Origin: Rhopalosiphum padi
Lineage: Eukaryota > Arthropoda > Insecta > Hemiptera > Aphididae
Length of the DNA: 64,000 nucleotides
Reading direction: 5' to 3'
Assembly (NCBI RefSeq): GCF_020882245.1
Contig: NC_083600.1
Coordinates: 1,612,001-1,676,000 of the forward strand
How positions within the stretch are numbered: position 1 is the first letter of the stretch; every line of letters begins with the position of its first letter. A program made the translations under genes and the position numbers. This document shows, piece after piece, positions 1 through 14,375 of this stretch. The notes beneath the pieces were generated by a model. The model did no database searches. It had not been told where the DNA came from and saw nothing but the letters and a program-made list of their open reading frames with translations.

Positions 1-720
1 TTTTGTATATTTCCTCATACCTTGTATGTCTTTATTCACCAAATTCTATCCGATCTACGCATTTCCGCGCGCCACGCAGCCATTTAATTCCCAAAGAGTA
101 CTTACTTACTTGCGCGCAAACACGATGTAGAAGTATATTATATGAAAGTGACTTGTTGGCTGTTGCATGACCGACTATATAGATATTGGGTGTAAGTGTA
201 ACTAAAATTGAATTATTACTATTTTACCAGACACTTGTGTATTATCAGTGTTTCACTGCCTACAAGCCCGAATCAACATTTCCAAGATCCAAGTACCGAT
301 ATTTGGTTACCTATGAGACATGAGTTAATTAAAATAATAAATTTAATTATAATTTTTTGAAAATTTTAATATTGGCCGCATTAGCGTAGGTTGTAGGTAG
401 GTAGGTACATACTATAATATATATTATGGTCCAGCGTTTCCCAAACTTTTGTTTGAGTTGGCCTGGTAATTAATATTTTTCCCCTTCGTGGCCCACCAAA
501 ATATTTTACATTTATCTTTGTGTAAAAAAAGCTAAAATAAAACATTTGAATGTCCACTTAGAATTTTATAAATAAAATTGAAGCAATTTGTAACAACAAT
601 ATAATAATCAATTTATTTTTACTAAAACGTTCAAATTATTAAACGAAATATAATAAATAATACAATTTTAAATGAGAATTCCCGGTATTATAGTCTATAT
701 ATTATACATACGCTCCCCAA

Positions 721-968
721 CAGTGGCGTAGCCAGGATTTTTTTTTTTGGGGGGGGAGGGTTTAGTAATAAAATAAATCTACAACCGTGGTAAAATAATA
801 AAATAATTGAATGATAATGATTATTATCACCAGTGCAGTCGATAACGTGAATACAGCATAACAGCTGAATACATATTTTCACCACGACCAAATGATTGTA
901 TTCCTATATTATAAACATTATATTTTTGATAAAAAAAACGTCTAAAGGGGGGAGGTCAACTGCCACTG
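721..968. mobile_element. hAT-type miniature element (MITE) with 8-bp target duplication
   Basis: A 248-bp non-coding element starts with CAGTGGCGTAGCC and ends with the inverted form of CAGTGGCAGTT. It is flanked by a perfect 8-bp direct repeat, CTCCCCAA, at 713-720 and 969-976. An 8-bp duplication and CAGTG-type ends are typical of the hAT superfamily. A G-run lies just inside the left end and a GGGGGGAGG tract just inside the right end. It encodes nothing, so it must have been moved by a transposase supplied in trans. Its left end is similar to that of the hAT remnant at 54810-55654. Confidence 0.8.
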
Positions 969-2921
969 CTCCCCAATTTATAATTACTCACTGTATTAAG
1001 AAAGAATATATTATGTAATAGTAGTATATTACCAGCTAGTACCTAATATAAACACTATTGATTTATAAATTTATTAATATAATTTTTATATAACCAATAT
1101 CATAGGTATTATTCGTTACCTTTAAAAGTAAAATAATTAAAAAATGTTACACTTTTTAAATACTTAATATTGTGTAGGTATAATATATAATTTAATTATA
1201 ATTTAATAGTTTGAACACCGTCCACCGAATACATTGTTATTACTTTATACATACTCATAAGTCGCATATAGGTTCGTATATCGTATATATATATATATAA
1301 TGATTATAATGATAATAGGTAGGCATAAGGTCTTGAGGGATTTAAAGCGAATAAAAAGCGACGAATTTCTATCTTTGACTTATACGCGTAACTTAAAAAT
1401 ACTTAAATTACTTTTTATATTTCAATCAGTATATTAGTTTAGTAAAACCGTAATAATTCTAAAAACAAATTTAAATTATTGTAAAACGCGTGGAAATAAC
1501 TTAATAACATTTTTGATTATTTATTAAAAAAAAAAAAAAAAATTGAAATATGATATTTTTTAATCTCTACTTTTTATGAATAATATGAATTGTGACTTTG
1601 TGAGATAAAATCAAAACTATAGCAAAGTCGATCTTTGCAAGTATTGACTTGATAACAATTTCAATATGTTTTCTGAATGCTTATTACAGCTTATGTACAG
1701 CATAAATGTCCGAATCATCTAATTGTAGGTACCTATTATATAGGTATAACCTAAATTCCTATATATGTTGCTCAATGCACCAATGATGCACACCTGTTGA
1801 CAAAGACATTTCGTTTTCAATTTTCAATAACCTTGAGTTTTAAATATAAATAGTATAATACTATAATAATTAAAAAATTATATATAAATACAGAACTTTA
1901 AAACAAATCTATATATCTATTTATTTTTGTAAGATGCTTATACAATATTATTATTATTATTATTTTAATAAAACAATATAGGTACCACCTAAACCTATAC
2001 TTAATATTTAAAAGCTAAAATTTGCATTCTTATATTGAACAACAGAATAAAATTAAAAAAGTATCTACTGGTAATTATCTTTGTTGTACCTATATATATA
2101 TATATAGACATTATCGAGTGTACATTGACGTTGGACAAGTGACAAGCCATTTTATTGGGGTTATAATATACTACAGTTTACATGTACATAGTGATAGGTG
2201 GGAAGGATGAATAGTAATCGACACATTAACTTTTTTTAACAGATTTATTAAATATTTTTAATATATATAGGTAGTTTTTTTAAAAACAGTTCCTACATCG
2301 TGTTTATAACTTAATAATTGTATAGCCTACATGGGCACATGACTGTTGATAATATACCTATACGTTTAATCCACAAAATATACAGATGATCGCTGATGCT
2401 GATGTATAAATATACTATCTAATATCTATTAGGTACCTACATAGCAGGCAATCGATAATCACCTGAAAAATGTGAATTATCTGCGACTTATATTCATACG
2501 AAAGGCATTGTGAGCCGTTCGCAATGTAGGTACCTATACTATACTATACCTAATAATAATAAAGCGCCCCATCCTAACTTTAACGTGAACAAAATCGCAC
2601 AAAATTAAACACAATTTTTTTTGAGCGAACATTCACATCGCTTATAACCGGCTTTTATATAAAAGTTTATATTATCTATTCTGTGGTTTGACCCATTATA
2701 GGTATAAAATACTAAGGTAAAGTTGTAATTAATAATACGCATACCTCTTATACTACATAATATATCGCTCACTATCAATAACATACGTTTGTCGCTTTTC
2801 ATTGGTTGTATCATCACAATCATCATACGAGTATATCTATATATATTATGAGAAGCGATTAGCGAGTTGTACGCAATAATGGTATTGCCACTTGCCAGTA
2901 TTGGTGTATAAGTAATAAGTA

Positions 2922-3484
2922 CAGGGTGCGGCATAATGGACTCCCACATTTCCGAAGTGAATTAAAAAAAAACGATACAAGATAAAAAAAAAAATTTTTA
3001 TTTTTAAAAACTATATTATATAAGGTTTTTTTAAAATTATTTTTTAAAAATTATATCGTCTAAATGATTGCCTTGACGAGCAACGCACATATGGAGCCGT
3101 TCTCGAAAGTTTTCCATCACTTTCGCCAGCATATCGAGTGGAATCGCGGAGATTTCTTGACGGATAGCCTTCTTTAGTTCCTCAATAGTTCTAGGTCGCT
3201 CTATAATGTTGTACCCAATTCAAAATCGTTTTCCGATCAGGGACACTTTCGTTTGGATTCAAACTGAACCGAGTGCGAAATGCTCTCTGTGTCGCAATCA
3301 CACATTCAGCGTTTTTGAAAAATGCCTCAATAACGAAACCACGTTGTTCACCAGACCACGGCATAGTGACGACTAAAAACCTTATTAATAATCTAATCTA
3401 GCGAAATAAACCACTTTAATCTAATCAGTTTAATTACGCGCTAATGATTATTTGAAATATGGGAGTCCATTACGCCGCACCCTG
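2922..3484 (-). mobile_element. Internally deleted Tc1/mariner-type transposon
   Basis: A 563-bp element has long terminal inverted repeats, CAGGGTGCGGCATAATGGAC on the left and the same with one mismatch on the right, continuing for about 24 bp or more. TA dinucleotides flank both ends, as expected for Tc1/mariner insertion. The minus strand carries the start and the end of a transposase but no catalytic core, so it is a non-autonomous deletion derivative. Confidence 0.85.
3037..3364 (-). pseudogene. Mariner-type transposase remnant (N- and C-terminal pieces joined)
   Basis: Reading the minus strand from 3364, the first piece begins MPWSGEQRGFVIEAFFKNAE and looks like an insect mariner/Tc N-terminal helix-turn-helix region, running to about NWV near 3220. 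In another frame a second piece follows, with IIERPRTIEELKKAIRQEI and later MENFRERLHMC, ending at a stop at 3037-3039. This is the typical C-terminal end of such transposases. The DDE catalytic middle is missing and the two parts are out of frame, so no active enzyme can be made. The family is inferred from remembered patterns; the exact clade was not determined. Confidence 0.75.
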
Positions 3485-4544
3485 TATAATTGTAATTAGT
3501 ATATGCGCATATAGACATATAGTTATTCCGATGATATTTTATTATGTTTAGTGGCCTACGACCGTTATCACTAATAATAACTATCATAAACAAAATAAAA
3601 TTGATCTTCAAAATATCAAAACTGATTTCCCTACGTATCTATACCTAAGTACCAGTGTATAGATGTGTGGTAGTACTTGGTACAACGAAGCTTCAAGCTA
3701 TATAGTGCTATACTGGTACCGTCTCAGTCTTATAAGAATTATAAGATGTTAATATATATAGATTATTATATTTTATTGGATTTTAAGTTTTTTTCGTAAA
3801 TATACAATATTTTAAAATATAATGACCTTAACAATTTTTAAAAGTTTATATAATTACCTCAAACAGAGTCAAAATCCTTGAAAACATTATTACATGAGTA
3901 TTTAAAATAGGTACTGATATAAACATTAGTTAAAAAATCAAGTTATATATACCTATACGAGTATATCAAGTTACTATATATATAGACTACAGTTATATTG
4001 CAGGTCTTTGAATTATACCTAATACCTTTAACTAATAAATATCAAAAACTCGTTTGAGGAAAAATAGTTATTAGACGGATAAATATCCAATGACGTAGAA
4101 ATATTTGAACTTGCATGGGTCGCATAAAAAAATAATGTGACTTTTCGATAAACTTTTTATTTTTTTAAACTTATTTATATGTATAAGTATAGGTAAAAAA
4201 TTTATTATATGAGGAATCTTGTATTACCTACATTTAAAAAAATTGTTAACTATACAAAATAGTTTTTAAATTCTTGAGATTTTGTCAAAATTATATAATA
4301 GGTACCTATAGCTAATAACTATTTAAAAACATACAAAAAAAAACTATAAATTGTTAATAGTTTTTTTTAGTATAAATTAACAACTTATGAGGAATCTCCT
4401 ATTTTGTATAGGACTACAAAAATCGCTAAATTCAAAATTCTTTAAATAGTAGTAATTAAAGTGATATATTAATCTATAATTATCCAAGTATTATCTGAAG
4501 GCCAATATTTGCTGCAGAATACATGAGCTTAGTACTTACCGAAT

Positions 4545-4790
4545 ACGGTGAGACATCATGAGACAAAATAACGGCGCACCAATCATTACCGGTGCTCAAT
4601 CACAAACGGCATTATTGCAACAACATGGGGAGGGACCATTATGCATATAGCGACCGGGGCCAATAACAGGCAACGACACTAGGCGGCGCATGAAGATTAA
4701 CCACAGACAGCGGTAGGCGTGGTAACAATGACCGTCCCACCACCTACGATAATCGACTTCGGACATCGTCGTGTCACATAGTCACTTTAA
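4545..4790. other. GC-richer unexplained patch
   Basis: About 245 bp are clearly less AT-rich than the surroundings. The plus strand has a 30-codon open frame starting at 4558 (MRQNNGAPIITGAQSQTALL and onward) and a shorter one later (MTVPPPTIIDFGHRRVT). Neither is recognised. It could be an old repeat, a lost exon or a regulatory patch. Confidence 0.3.
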
Positions 4791-5462
4791 ATGTTATAAT
4801 TAAACTGAATAGAGTGTAGTATTGAACGAATCCCTGAATTATAATATAGTACATTTGTATTTCGTGGTTTCATAATAAGGATTAACAGGAAACTATTGCA
4901 CATATCGAGACAAGTACAAATAAAATACAATAACTGTCAACTCATTAAAAATGTGTAAGCACAGCAATTAAATTTTGTGTTATACCTATATATAATATAA
5001 AATGCAGATATATAAAAGAATATTTATAAAATTAAAAATTGTTGTATATACTTAAGTTATTTTGATATTTGATAAACCTATATATATATGTGTGTGGCTA
5101 TATATATATGATAATATATTTAAATGAAAATTCTTAGTTTTAGAATATTATTAATTGAATAAGTTTTAGTTTCCAAATACCTATATATTATACCTAATAA
5201 TCTACAATAAACGCGTTTTTAAATTTTTTCACAACTAAAATAGTCTTTCATTTTAGTTCAATTAAATCATAACATTATTTTTTTAGGTTTATCACTGATA
5301 ACTTCCAAACCAAGTTTTGGATACTATAGAATTAAGTCCTATTTTTTTTTAATAATATTACCTATGAACGTCACCGTGGGCTTATATTGCGGCGTATAAC
5401 TTATAATAAATAAAATAATATATAATATAGGAGAAAACTATATATTATATGATCTTATATAA

Positions 5463-5706
5463 CAGGGGTGGGCAACTGGCGGCCTGCGAACCTTTTTTAT
5501 CTGCCCCGCGCTACATTTTCAAATTATATCATACAATTTTAAAGTCAATAGTCTATACTCTATGCTATACGCAGCCTACGCCTATATGCTAAATTAAAAT
5601 GCATATTATTTTGAATGACCTTTTTTTTTGCTCTCTATACTCTGGCCCAATAAATTTTAATTTTCTAAAAATTGGCACCCTAATAACTTTCAGTTGCCCA
5701 TCCCTG
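5463..5706. mobile_element. hAT-type miniature element with 8-bp target duplication
   Basis: A 244-bp element has ends CAGGGGTGGGCAACTG and, inverted, CAGGGATGGGCAACTG. It is flanked by a perfect 8-bp duplication, TTATATAA, at 5455-5462 and 5707-5714. The inside is AT-rich and non-coding. The element at 9783-10093 shares the ends and the adjoining 'GGC..GCG.ACC' stretch, so both belong to one family. Confidence 0.82.
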
Positions 5707-6580
5707 TTATATAATTATATAACATCATGATGTTACAATAATACATCAAGTGGCCAGTGGCCACTATAGTGGACTGTGGCGTTCGCCCGGCCGTGCGGTG
5801 ATATTTTGTATTGAGTTAGCCGTAAATATATAAGCACTAAAATATATTATATTGCTAACGCCAAGTACCTGAAGTACCTACCTAATATTAACATAATAAA
5901 GTAATTTTTATTCGTGTAATAAATGAATATTAGCCAATAATACCATCATTAATATACATTTACTATTTACACCGAATGGCCGAATGATGAACTATAGTCT
6001 ATTAGTCTATATATAAGATATAACTTTATATAAGGAGTAAGGACCCAATAACTCTATACTTTAAAATATATTGTACACGTCAAGCACGTATACAGGCGGG
6101 TTTGGGGTTATTAATTTCGAGTAACGAGGAAAAAATTGTTTTGTTATGTTGCGGTACAATAATTTGTATTACTATATTTTAATATTTTATCATATGGTAA
6201 AAACTAAAAATACTTTGACTGTCATCGCCCATGATGGGTATTCATAGTACCTATGCATATACTGCAGGCCATTCGACAGCGAACATTTTAATTTTTAAAC
6301 ATTGTACAATTTATGTTGTTTATAAATTATTTTATAATATTGAATAGGTATTGATGTAAATTTATTATCTTTATATTTTCGTCGCGCCCGATATAATTAT
6401 TATTTATTATAACTTGTTATATTATATTATATACGTCATGTCGTCATCCGTAGCCCTGTAGGTACAACAATACTTGCATTATGTTATAACTTATATTTCA
6501 TTATACTATATATACCTTATCGCTGGAAAAAAACATTTGTCTGATTGTCTGCTCTTTTCCCACCACTCGTCAATGGGGTG

Positions 6581-6692
6581 ATTCCGCCGATTGTATATAT
6601 TGACTCCGCCGACTATACTAGCTATATTTACATTTATATTTTATATAATATCATATATAGTCTATACATATGACATATCGATTCCGCCGACT
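6581..6692. repeat. Three copies of a short TCCGCCGA motif
   Basis: The word TCCGCCGA followed by (C/T)T occurs near 6583, 6605 and 6683, in an otherwise AT-rich stretch. Spacing is about 22 and 78 bp. No coding role is visible. It may be decayed tandem DNA. Confidence 0.4.
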
Positions 6693-7476
6693 ACTGTTTA
6701 GGCCCCTCCCACTTGTATACATATTTTAAAATATACAGTCCTATTATACGTATAATATACTTTATATTATATTAATAAAATGTATATATATAGGTATTCT
6801 AATTAGAATAATAGTAATTAATACGGTGTATGTGAATAATTTATAAAATATATAGTTTAAATTGTATAAAATGATATAACTTTGCTAAATAAATATTTTT
6901 ATAACAAAAAGTTTTCTAAAAATTAGATTAACAAATTGACTATTTTGAAAACAAATTTAAATTATATTTTATTTTTACTATTAAAAAATAAAAATAAATC
7001 AAGTCAATATATTTTATTTTTTTCCGTATACGTATTGCTATAATGTATTATACACTATATGTACATAATACATATATATGTCAATAATTGTCAATTATAT
7101 GATTCTGACCGAAAACTTATCTTTAAGAGCCATGGTATATCATATATACCATCTTATAATATATCTATATAAGTCATATAATAGTGGAAAAGTCCTATAT
7201 TTATATTGTTAAAATGTGAACTTCCCAATCTTCCCATGTTACTTTTCGCCTATTAGTTACTATAATACTTGAATTATACAATTATTATCATTTTAAATAA
7301 CTTAGACTATACATTTTATAATACATAAGCGTATTATTTCCACAATTCATATACACGATACACCATGTACATCGTATATTAATAATTATAGAAATTTAAA
7401 TATATATACTACATTTTAGTTTTGCATTATACAATTTATTATTATTATTTATTATCATTTTATACAATTTTTTAAT

Positions 7477-7543
7477 TTTAAAGTGAGTTATAGCTATGTA
7501 AAATATTACAACTTTAAAAATATGTTCATAGCTCACTTTAAAC
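7477..7543. repeat. Imperfect inverted repeat
   Basis: The left arm TTTAAAGTGAG at about 7477 and its reverse complement CTCACTTTAAA ending near 7543 enclose about 45 bp. A secondary CTATG/CATAG pairing sits next to the arms. It could form a hairpin or be a decayed small MITE. Confidence 0.4.
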
Positions 7544-9023
7544 TATATCATATTATATGAATATATTGTATGAATGTATATGATGTTGAAATAAATGATT
7601 GATTTCAATTTTATCGCCATCTTAAACATTTATATATACCTAGCTAGGACTTACGAGAAGGTATATACGAGGTGTCCGCCACACACTGCAGTAGGTACCT
7701 ATAATATATAATTACAAATTACAATATAGGTACTTCAATACTAGACACTAGTAATAGTGTAATACACTAACAGTACTAATAAGTAAATAGTAATAGTACT
7801 ATACTAAATAGTAAACACTATCTACATACATATTATAGATAAATAGATAATGGGTATAACACTTTAACCTAAATTTCAAATATAATGTTATAAATTACAA
7901 TATGATTGTTGTCTATTGATTAATATAATTAAGAAAAATCTATTTATTTTTATTTGTCGTAAATTTTGTATAAATACTATATTTAATAATATAAGAACGT
8001 ATACGTTGTCGCCCAATTAATTGCTTATCGCAACTTCGCGTGTGTATACAAACTGTGACTTTTATTATCTTTTTAATTATATTTACTTCAAAATAATCTT
8101 CTTTATTTTTAGTTATCCCATTTTTGTATAAGGTCAGCTATGGTTCAGCTTATAATCTTATATAGTTATATATAATATTATTATATATTTATTTAAGTTA
8201 AATGTTGTGATCGATCTTGTATTTTTGCTAGTAATAATATTCGAATTAGAAATTAATTTATAATTTATATTAGTTATAACTTTATAAGTATTAGTGTATT
8301 ACATTAATTTATGGTTTACATTATGAAGTTAAATGTAGGTATAGCGTATAAAATAATAGATGTGTAGGTATAGCAAAAAGTTAATGAACGAAGGGGTCAT
8401 AACTCATAATGTAATAGATGATATCATATCAAAAAATGAAATTACTATATTTCATTACATAAAAATAGTTTCACATTATTAACAATAAATATAATTTTAA
8501 TTAAGCTGGTATGAATAAGCATTTTTAAAGTATAAAACATTAATAAAGAAATACCAAATATAAGTACGATTAAAAATGCAATTATATCTAAACTAAAACT
8601 CCTCTAAGTAACTTCCTTCAGTATTATTAAACATTAAACTGTTCTTATATTTTTAATATAGTAAAATGTTTTAAAAAAATTATCACATTAATCATAAGTG
8701 TAATACAGCAGTAGCAAATTTTTTTTAAGAAAATTTACTAATTATTTTCTTATAAATTTTAAGATTTGCATATACCCAAATATGTACATTGTATACTAAA
8801 TAATAAATAATTTTTGGTATAGGTATATTGTTACTGTTTTAGCGTTTACCTAATTATTTTAAATTCTTTTTTAGTAAATAGTAAAAAAATATAAAAATTA
8901 TGATAAAAAAAATAAAAAAAAATTTCGTAATTAAAATTATTTTTTTTTTAAATTATTATTTGAAGATAATTTAGGTATAAATCTGTACCTACGTCCTACA
9001 CAATTATTTTAATAAACAAATTA

Positions 9024-9086
9024 TGTTGATAAAAGAAATATTTTCATAAACAAATTTGTTGATAAAAGAAATATTTTCATAAACAA
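9024..9086. repeat. 33-bp tandem duplication
   Basis: Two adjacent copies begin with TGTTGATAAAAGAAATATTT, at 9024-9056 and from 9057 to about 9086. The copies are nearly identical, so the duplication looks recent. Confidence 0.75.
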
Positions 9087-9279
9087 TAATTATGTTTACT
9101 AAAAAATACATTTTTAAAATTGTATTACATAATTTTAAGCCAGTATAAAACATATTTCTTATAAATATATCGTACAATATAGTAATATTTTATTGTTGTC
9201 ATTTCCAATTGTGATAACACAAAGATAAAAAGGTAGTTATTTTTTTTGAAGATAAGCAATCTATTTAATAGTAATTAGT

Positions 9280-9303
9280 ACTAATTAGTAATTACTAATT
9301 AGT
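9280..9303. repeat. 24-bp perfect palindrome
   Basis: The sequence from 9280 to 9303, built of ACTAATTAGTAATT and its mirror, reads the same on both strands. It is AT-rich, and no function is evident. Confidence 0.6.
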
Positions 9304-9782
9304 TTTAAGTGTTTTGATATTATTAATATTTTTGTAGTTGAAAATCAGTAAAATTGGATTTAGGCAATAATTTAGGATTATAAATAAATAATTAGTAGAA
9401 ACGATAAGGATTCTGAACACAGATTTGAATTTGTCTTAAAGTCTACTTGAGATCGATTTTCCCACATTTTTGATTTTGTCCCTCACAAAATCCTAAAAAC
9501 GTTATATTAAACATGAGTAGGTAATTAAAAAAATAATTGTCATATTTCAATTTTTGGAGAAGTTAAAATAAAAATAAATTAACAATGTGGAAAAGTCACA
9601 AATAGACTTGACGCCAAATTCAAATCTGTTTTCACTGTTTTCGGAATTCTTATCGCTTCATTATACATTAATTGTTACGCTGGAAGCCTGGAAATAGAAC
9701 ACGTCTATAATCCTATGTTGCGTGTATGTTATATACAAAGACAGAAAATCATTGCTTCCAATCCCCTAAGTTTAGTATATAC

Positions 9783-10093
9783 CAGGGATGGGCAACTAGC
9801 GGTCCGCGTACCATTTTTAACTGGCCCGGTGGATCGTGCTACATTTCAAATTACTTTATAAAAATATTAAATGTTAGAATTTTTTTGTATTTTTTTTTAT
9901 TATATTTATGAAACCGACATAATTTTTAATGTAAAACGTAGATATAAATTCTTATATAGTGGAACTATAAATATAAATTGTAAATTTTATTAACCATTTT
10001 TTTTTGTTTTTACTTTCTATGTTGTCTGGCCCGTTAGATTTTCACTTTCAAAAAATTGGCCCTCATCTAGTAGCATTGAGTAACCCATCCCTG
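9783..10093. mobile_element. hAT-type miniature element, same family as 5463-5706
   Basis: A 311-bp element starts CAGGGATGGGCAACTAGCGG and ends with AGTAACCCATCCCTG. The termini are inverted repeats and match the 5463-5706 element. No 8-bp flanking duplication is visible (GTATATAC on the left, CCCTCTGG on the right), so a flank has decayed or recombined. The 61-codon open frame crossing the left end is just repeat sequence. Confidence 0.7.
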
Positions 10094-10954
10094 CCCTCTG
10101 GTAATTGATATAAACCTACTTATATTTTATACACATGTCACATGATGACAATTTAAAATGTTTCGATCTACTGTATTATAAATGTATACTTACAACCTGG
10201 TAAGATTAATTTATCTAATTGTAAAATCAAAAAATATGAAATATAATTAAGGATATGGGATGATATATTGTTTCTACTAAGAATCATTATTCAACACCTA
10301 CGTTACTAAAATTAATATAACATTGTATAGTTTAACAATAAAATATACATACACAAAACGCTTTTTTAAATTTTTTTATCAATTCATCAATTTAAGTGCT
10401 GTTTTTTTTATATTTAATTATATTTTATTTTTAAGGAAAGTACAAAAAGTTAACTAAAAAAAAAAAATAACTTAATTAACTTTAGCAATTGACACTATTA
10501 CATTAAATTATATTATAAAAAGTTTCCTATTAAGCTTTAAAATAAATAATAAAAAGCTAAAATTGAATGTAATTTAAATTATTTGGTCAACCTTTAGACA
10601 CTAATTATAAATTATTTTCAAATAAAATCAATTGATAGTGCAGTATGTTTTTCAATCAAAAACATATTAATTATATATTATGTATACTGTATACTTATTA
10701 GTTATTAGTATAAGAGCAATAATTAAAACTAGGTTTATGAAATAGATAATATTTTAGATGATTACTAAGATGTTGAGTTCCAAGAAACATATATATATAT
10801 AACATTACAAGTGAAGATAAAATTAACTAATTATTTTTTAATAAATTATCAAAAATATATGTATATACTTATTAAGGAAATCACAAATATGTGATATTAC
10901 TGATAATACATTATTATCAGTTAACTAGTAAATAACAAATTGTATAAATGATTC

Positions 10955-10960
10955 TTTATT
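10955..10960 (-). terminator. Candidate PAICS polyadenylation signal
   Basis: AATAAA lies on the minus strand about 105 bp past the PAICS stop codon. It is the nearest canonical signal in the right orientation. AT-rich DNA makes chance matches common. Confidence 0.45.
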
Positions 10961-11064
10961 TTATTAAATTCAAGATTTTATAAGTTTTAAATTGTTAGGT
11001 AATAATTCAACAAAAATAACATTGATAAAATATAGTAATGCTTATAAATATTTAAGTATTGGGC

Positions 11065-13021
<1,957 letters not shown>

Positions 13022-13560
13022 TTCGAAAATGTCACTATTTTTTTAAAAAATGAATCGGTCCGCACGAGAGATATCGGAGAGTTATTGGAGTTAAATGATC
13101 AACAAGTTAAGAACACGGTCTGGCGTGCAAAGTATGACGTATGTGCTGTGTCTTGACGCTGGTCTATGAGTGTTGGAATGTTGGACCTTGGTCGACGATG
13201 ATTGCCGGACCTACTCGACTTCGGCACGATGGTTATAAAACGTCGAAACAACTATAAATCTATAACCTTAAATTTTTCGGGATCCCGCCAATTTCCACCG
13301 CCGCGGTCTGATAACAATTAACCTAAAAATCGTTTATTGTAATCACGAATCACGATTCAAACCAGTTTGGACTTTGGCGTTTGGCGGCTTATTGAAATCG
13401 TAAACAAAAAACGTGCTTGAAACAGTCGAAACGGGTATCAAAAATTTGAAACGCAAATGCGCAATAGACATACAGTCGTACATGCCACGCTGCCACAGTC
13501 GAGTGCCGGAGATACGTCTGGAGTCTGGACCAGAGTACCAGATTACCGGAGACTATTGAA
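13022..13560. promoter_or_regulatory. Shared divergent promoter region of PAICS and PPAT
   Basis: This stretch separates the PAICS start codon from the non-coding first exon of PPAT. It has more G+C and CpG than the flanks (for example CCACCGCCGCGG near 13295) and no coding potential, as expected for a bidirectional housekeeping promoter. Transcription start sites cannot be read from sequence, so the 5' UTRs of both genes overlap its edges. The regulatory role is inferred from gene arrangement. Confidence 0.6.
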
Positions 13561-13620
13561 GTGTTGCGCCAGTCCTCTTTGGGTCTTTCTTGTCTATCTG
13601 TCTCAAATCCTGATTTTGGC
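13500..13620 (+). other. Non-coding first exon of PPAT (3' end supported, 5' end unknown)
   Basis: A strong splice donor, TTGGC|GTGAGTACC, follows position 13620. It fits the acceptor TTTTAG|AGTC at 14367/14368, only eight bases before the PPAT start codon. The intron would be 747 nt. The 5' limit given is a guess. Confidence 0.55.
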
Positions 13621-14375
13621 GTGAGTACCTATCTACATTATTTTATTCCTATTTGTTTATTTCGATTTGAATTATAATTATAACGTTTAAAACGCCATGA
13701 TTGTATCGTAATAAATTATTCATAATTCTTTTTTGATTAAAATTAATAATTATTTAGTGGTAACTATTTTTAAAAACCATTATCGAGTAGCTTATCTATG
13801 TTCATGTCGATTGTTCGTACGTCATTTTCTTTTCCTGATAAACTTTGATATCTTTACTCTTAAGTTCATGGCCTACACTTAGTACACTTCTACTATGGTC
13901 CATTTAATCATGATGTTTAACAATTATTATTATTGTTATTCCTTCATCTACTACTACATGGGTCAAATATGTTACGAATATTCAAACTGTAGATATTATA
14001 TAATAATAAAATAATATTAAGCAAACTATAAAAAAAAAAAAAACCGAAGCCCACTATGTTTAATGACCACTGATGATAATTTTATCCTTCTTAAAATGTC
14101 TATTGTTTCAACACATTTCTGTTGTTCATAAAAAAAATTTCCAAAACTATAATTATTTTAACATTTTCTTTATTTAATAGGTCTCAATATTAATAATTGG
14201 TATGCATACTCATTAATATGATTCATTATATTTTATTTAAATAATAAAAACTAATCACTATTTTTATTTTTTGTTACAAAAATGTAGCTTATTTTTTTTG
14301 AATTAATTTATTTCATACATTTATACACTAATAGGTATATAATAGATTCTATTTTATTCTGTTTTAGAGTCAAAT

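Larger units (their letters stand above)
1..11064. other. Gene-poor AT-rich flank
   Basis: No protein gene could be supported here. The stretch is very AT-rich, and its open frames are short and show no domain I recognise. It holds four miniature DNA transposons (listed separately), a GC-richer patch near 4.55-4.79 kb, short inverted and tandem repeats, and presumably the 3' UTR of PAICS at its right end. The rest appears to be ordinary intergenic sequence. Confidence 0.6.

Noticed and set aside
9783..10093. An 8-bp target duplication for this hAT element
   Set aside because: The two flanks, GTATATAC and CCCTCTGG, do not match.
13440..13465. Possible NRF-1 site (GCGCA) in the PAICS-PPAT promoter
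   Set aside because: The match to the full GCGCATGCGC-type consensus is too weak, although NRF-1 is known for the vertebrate pair.
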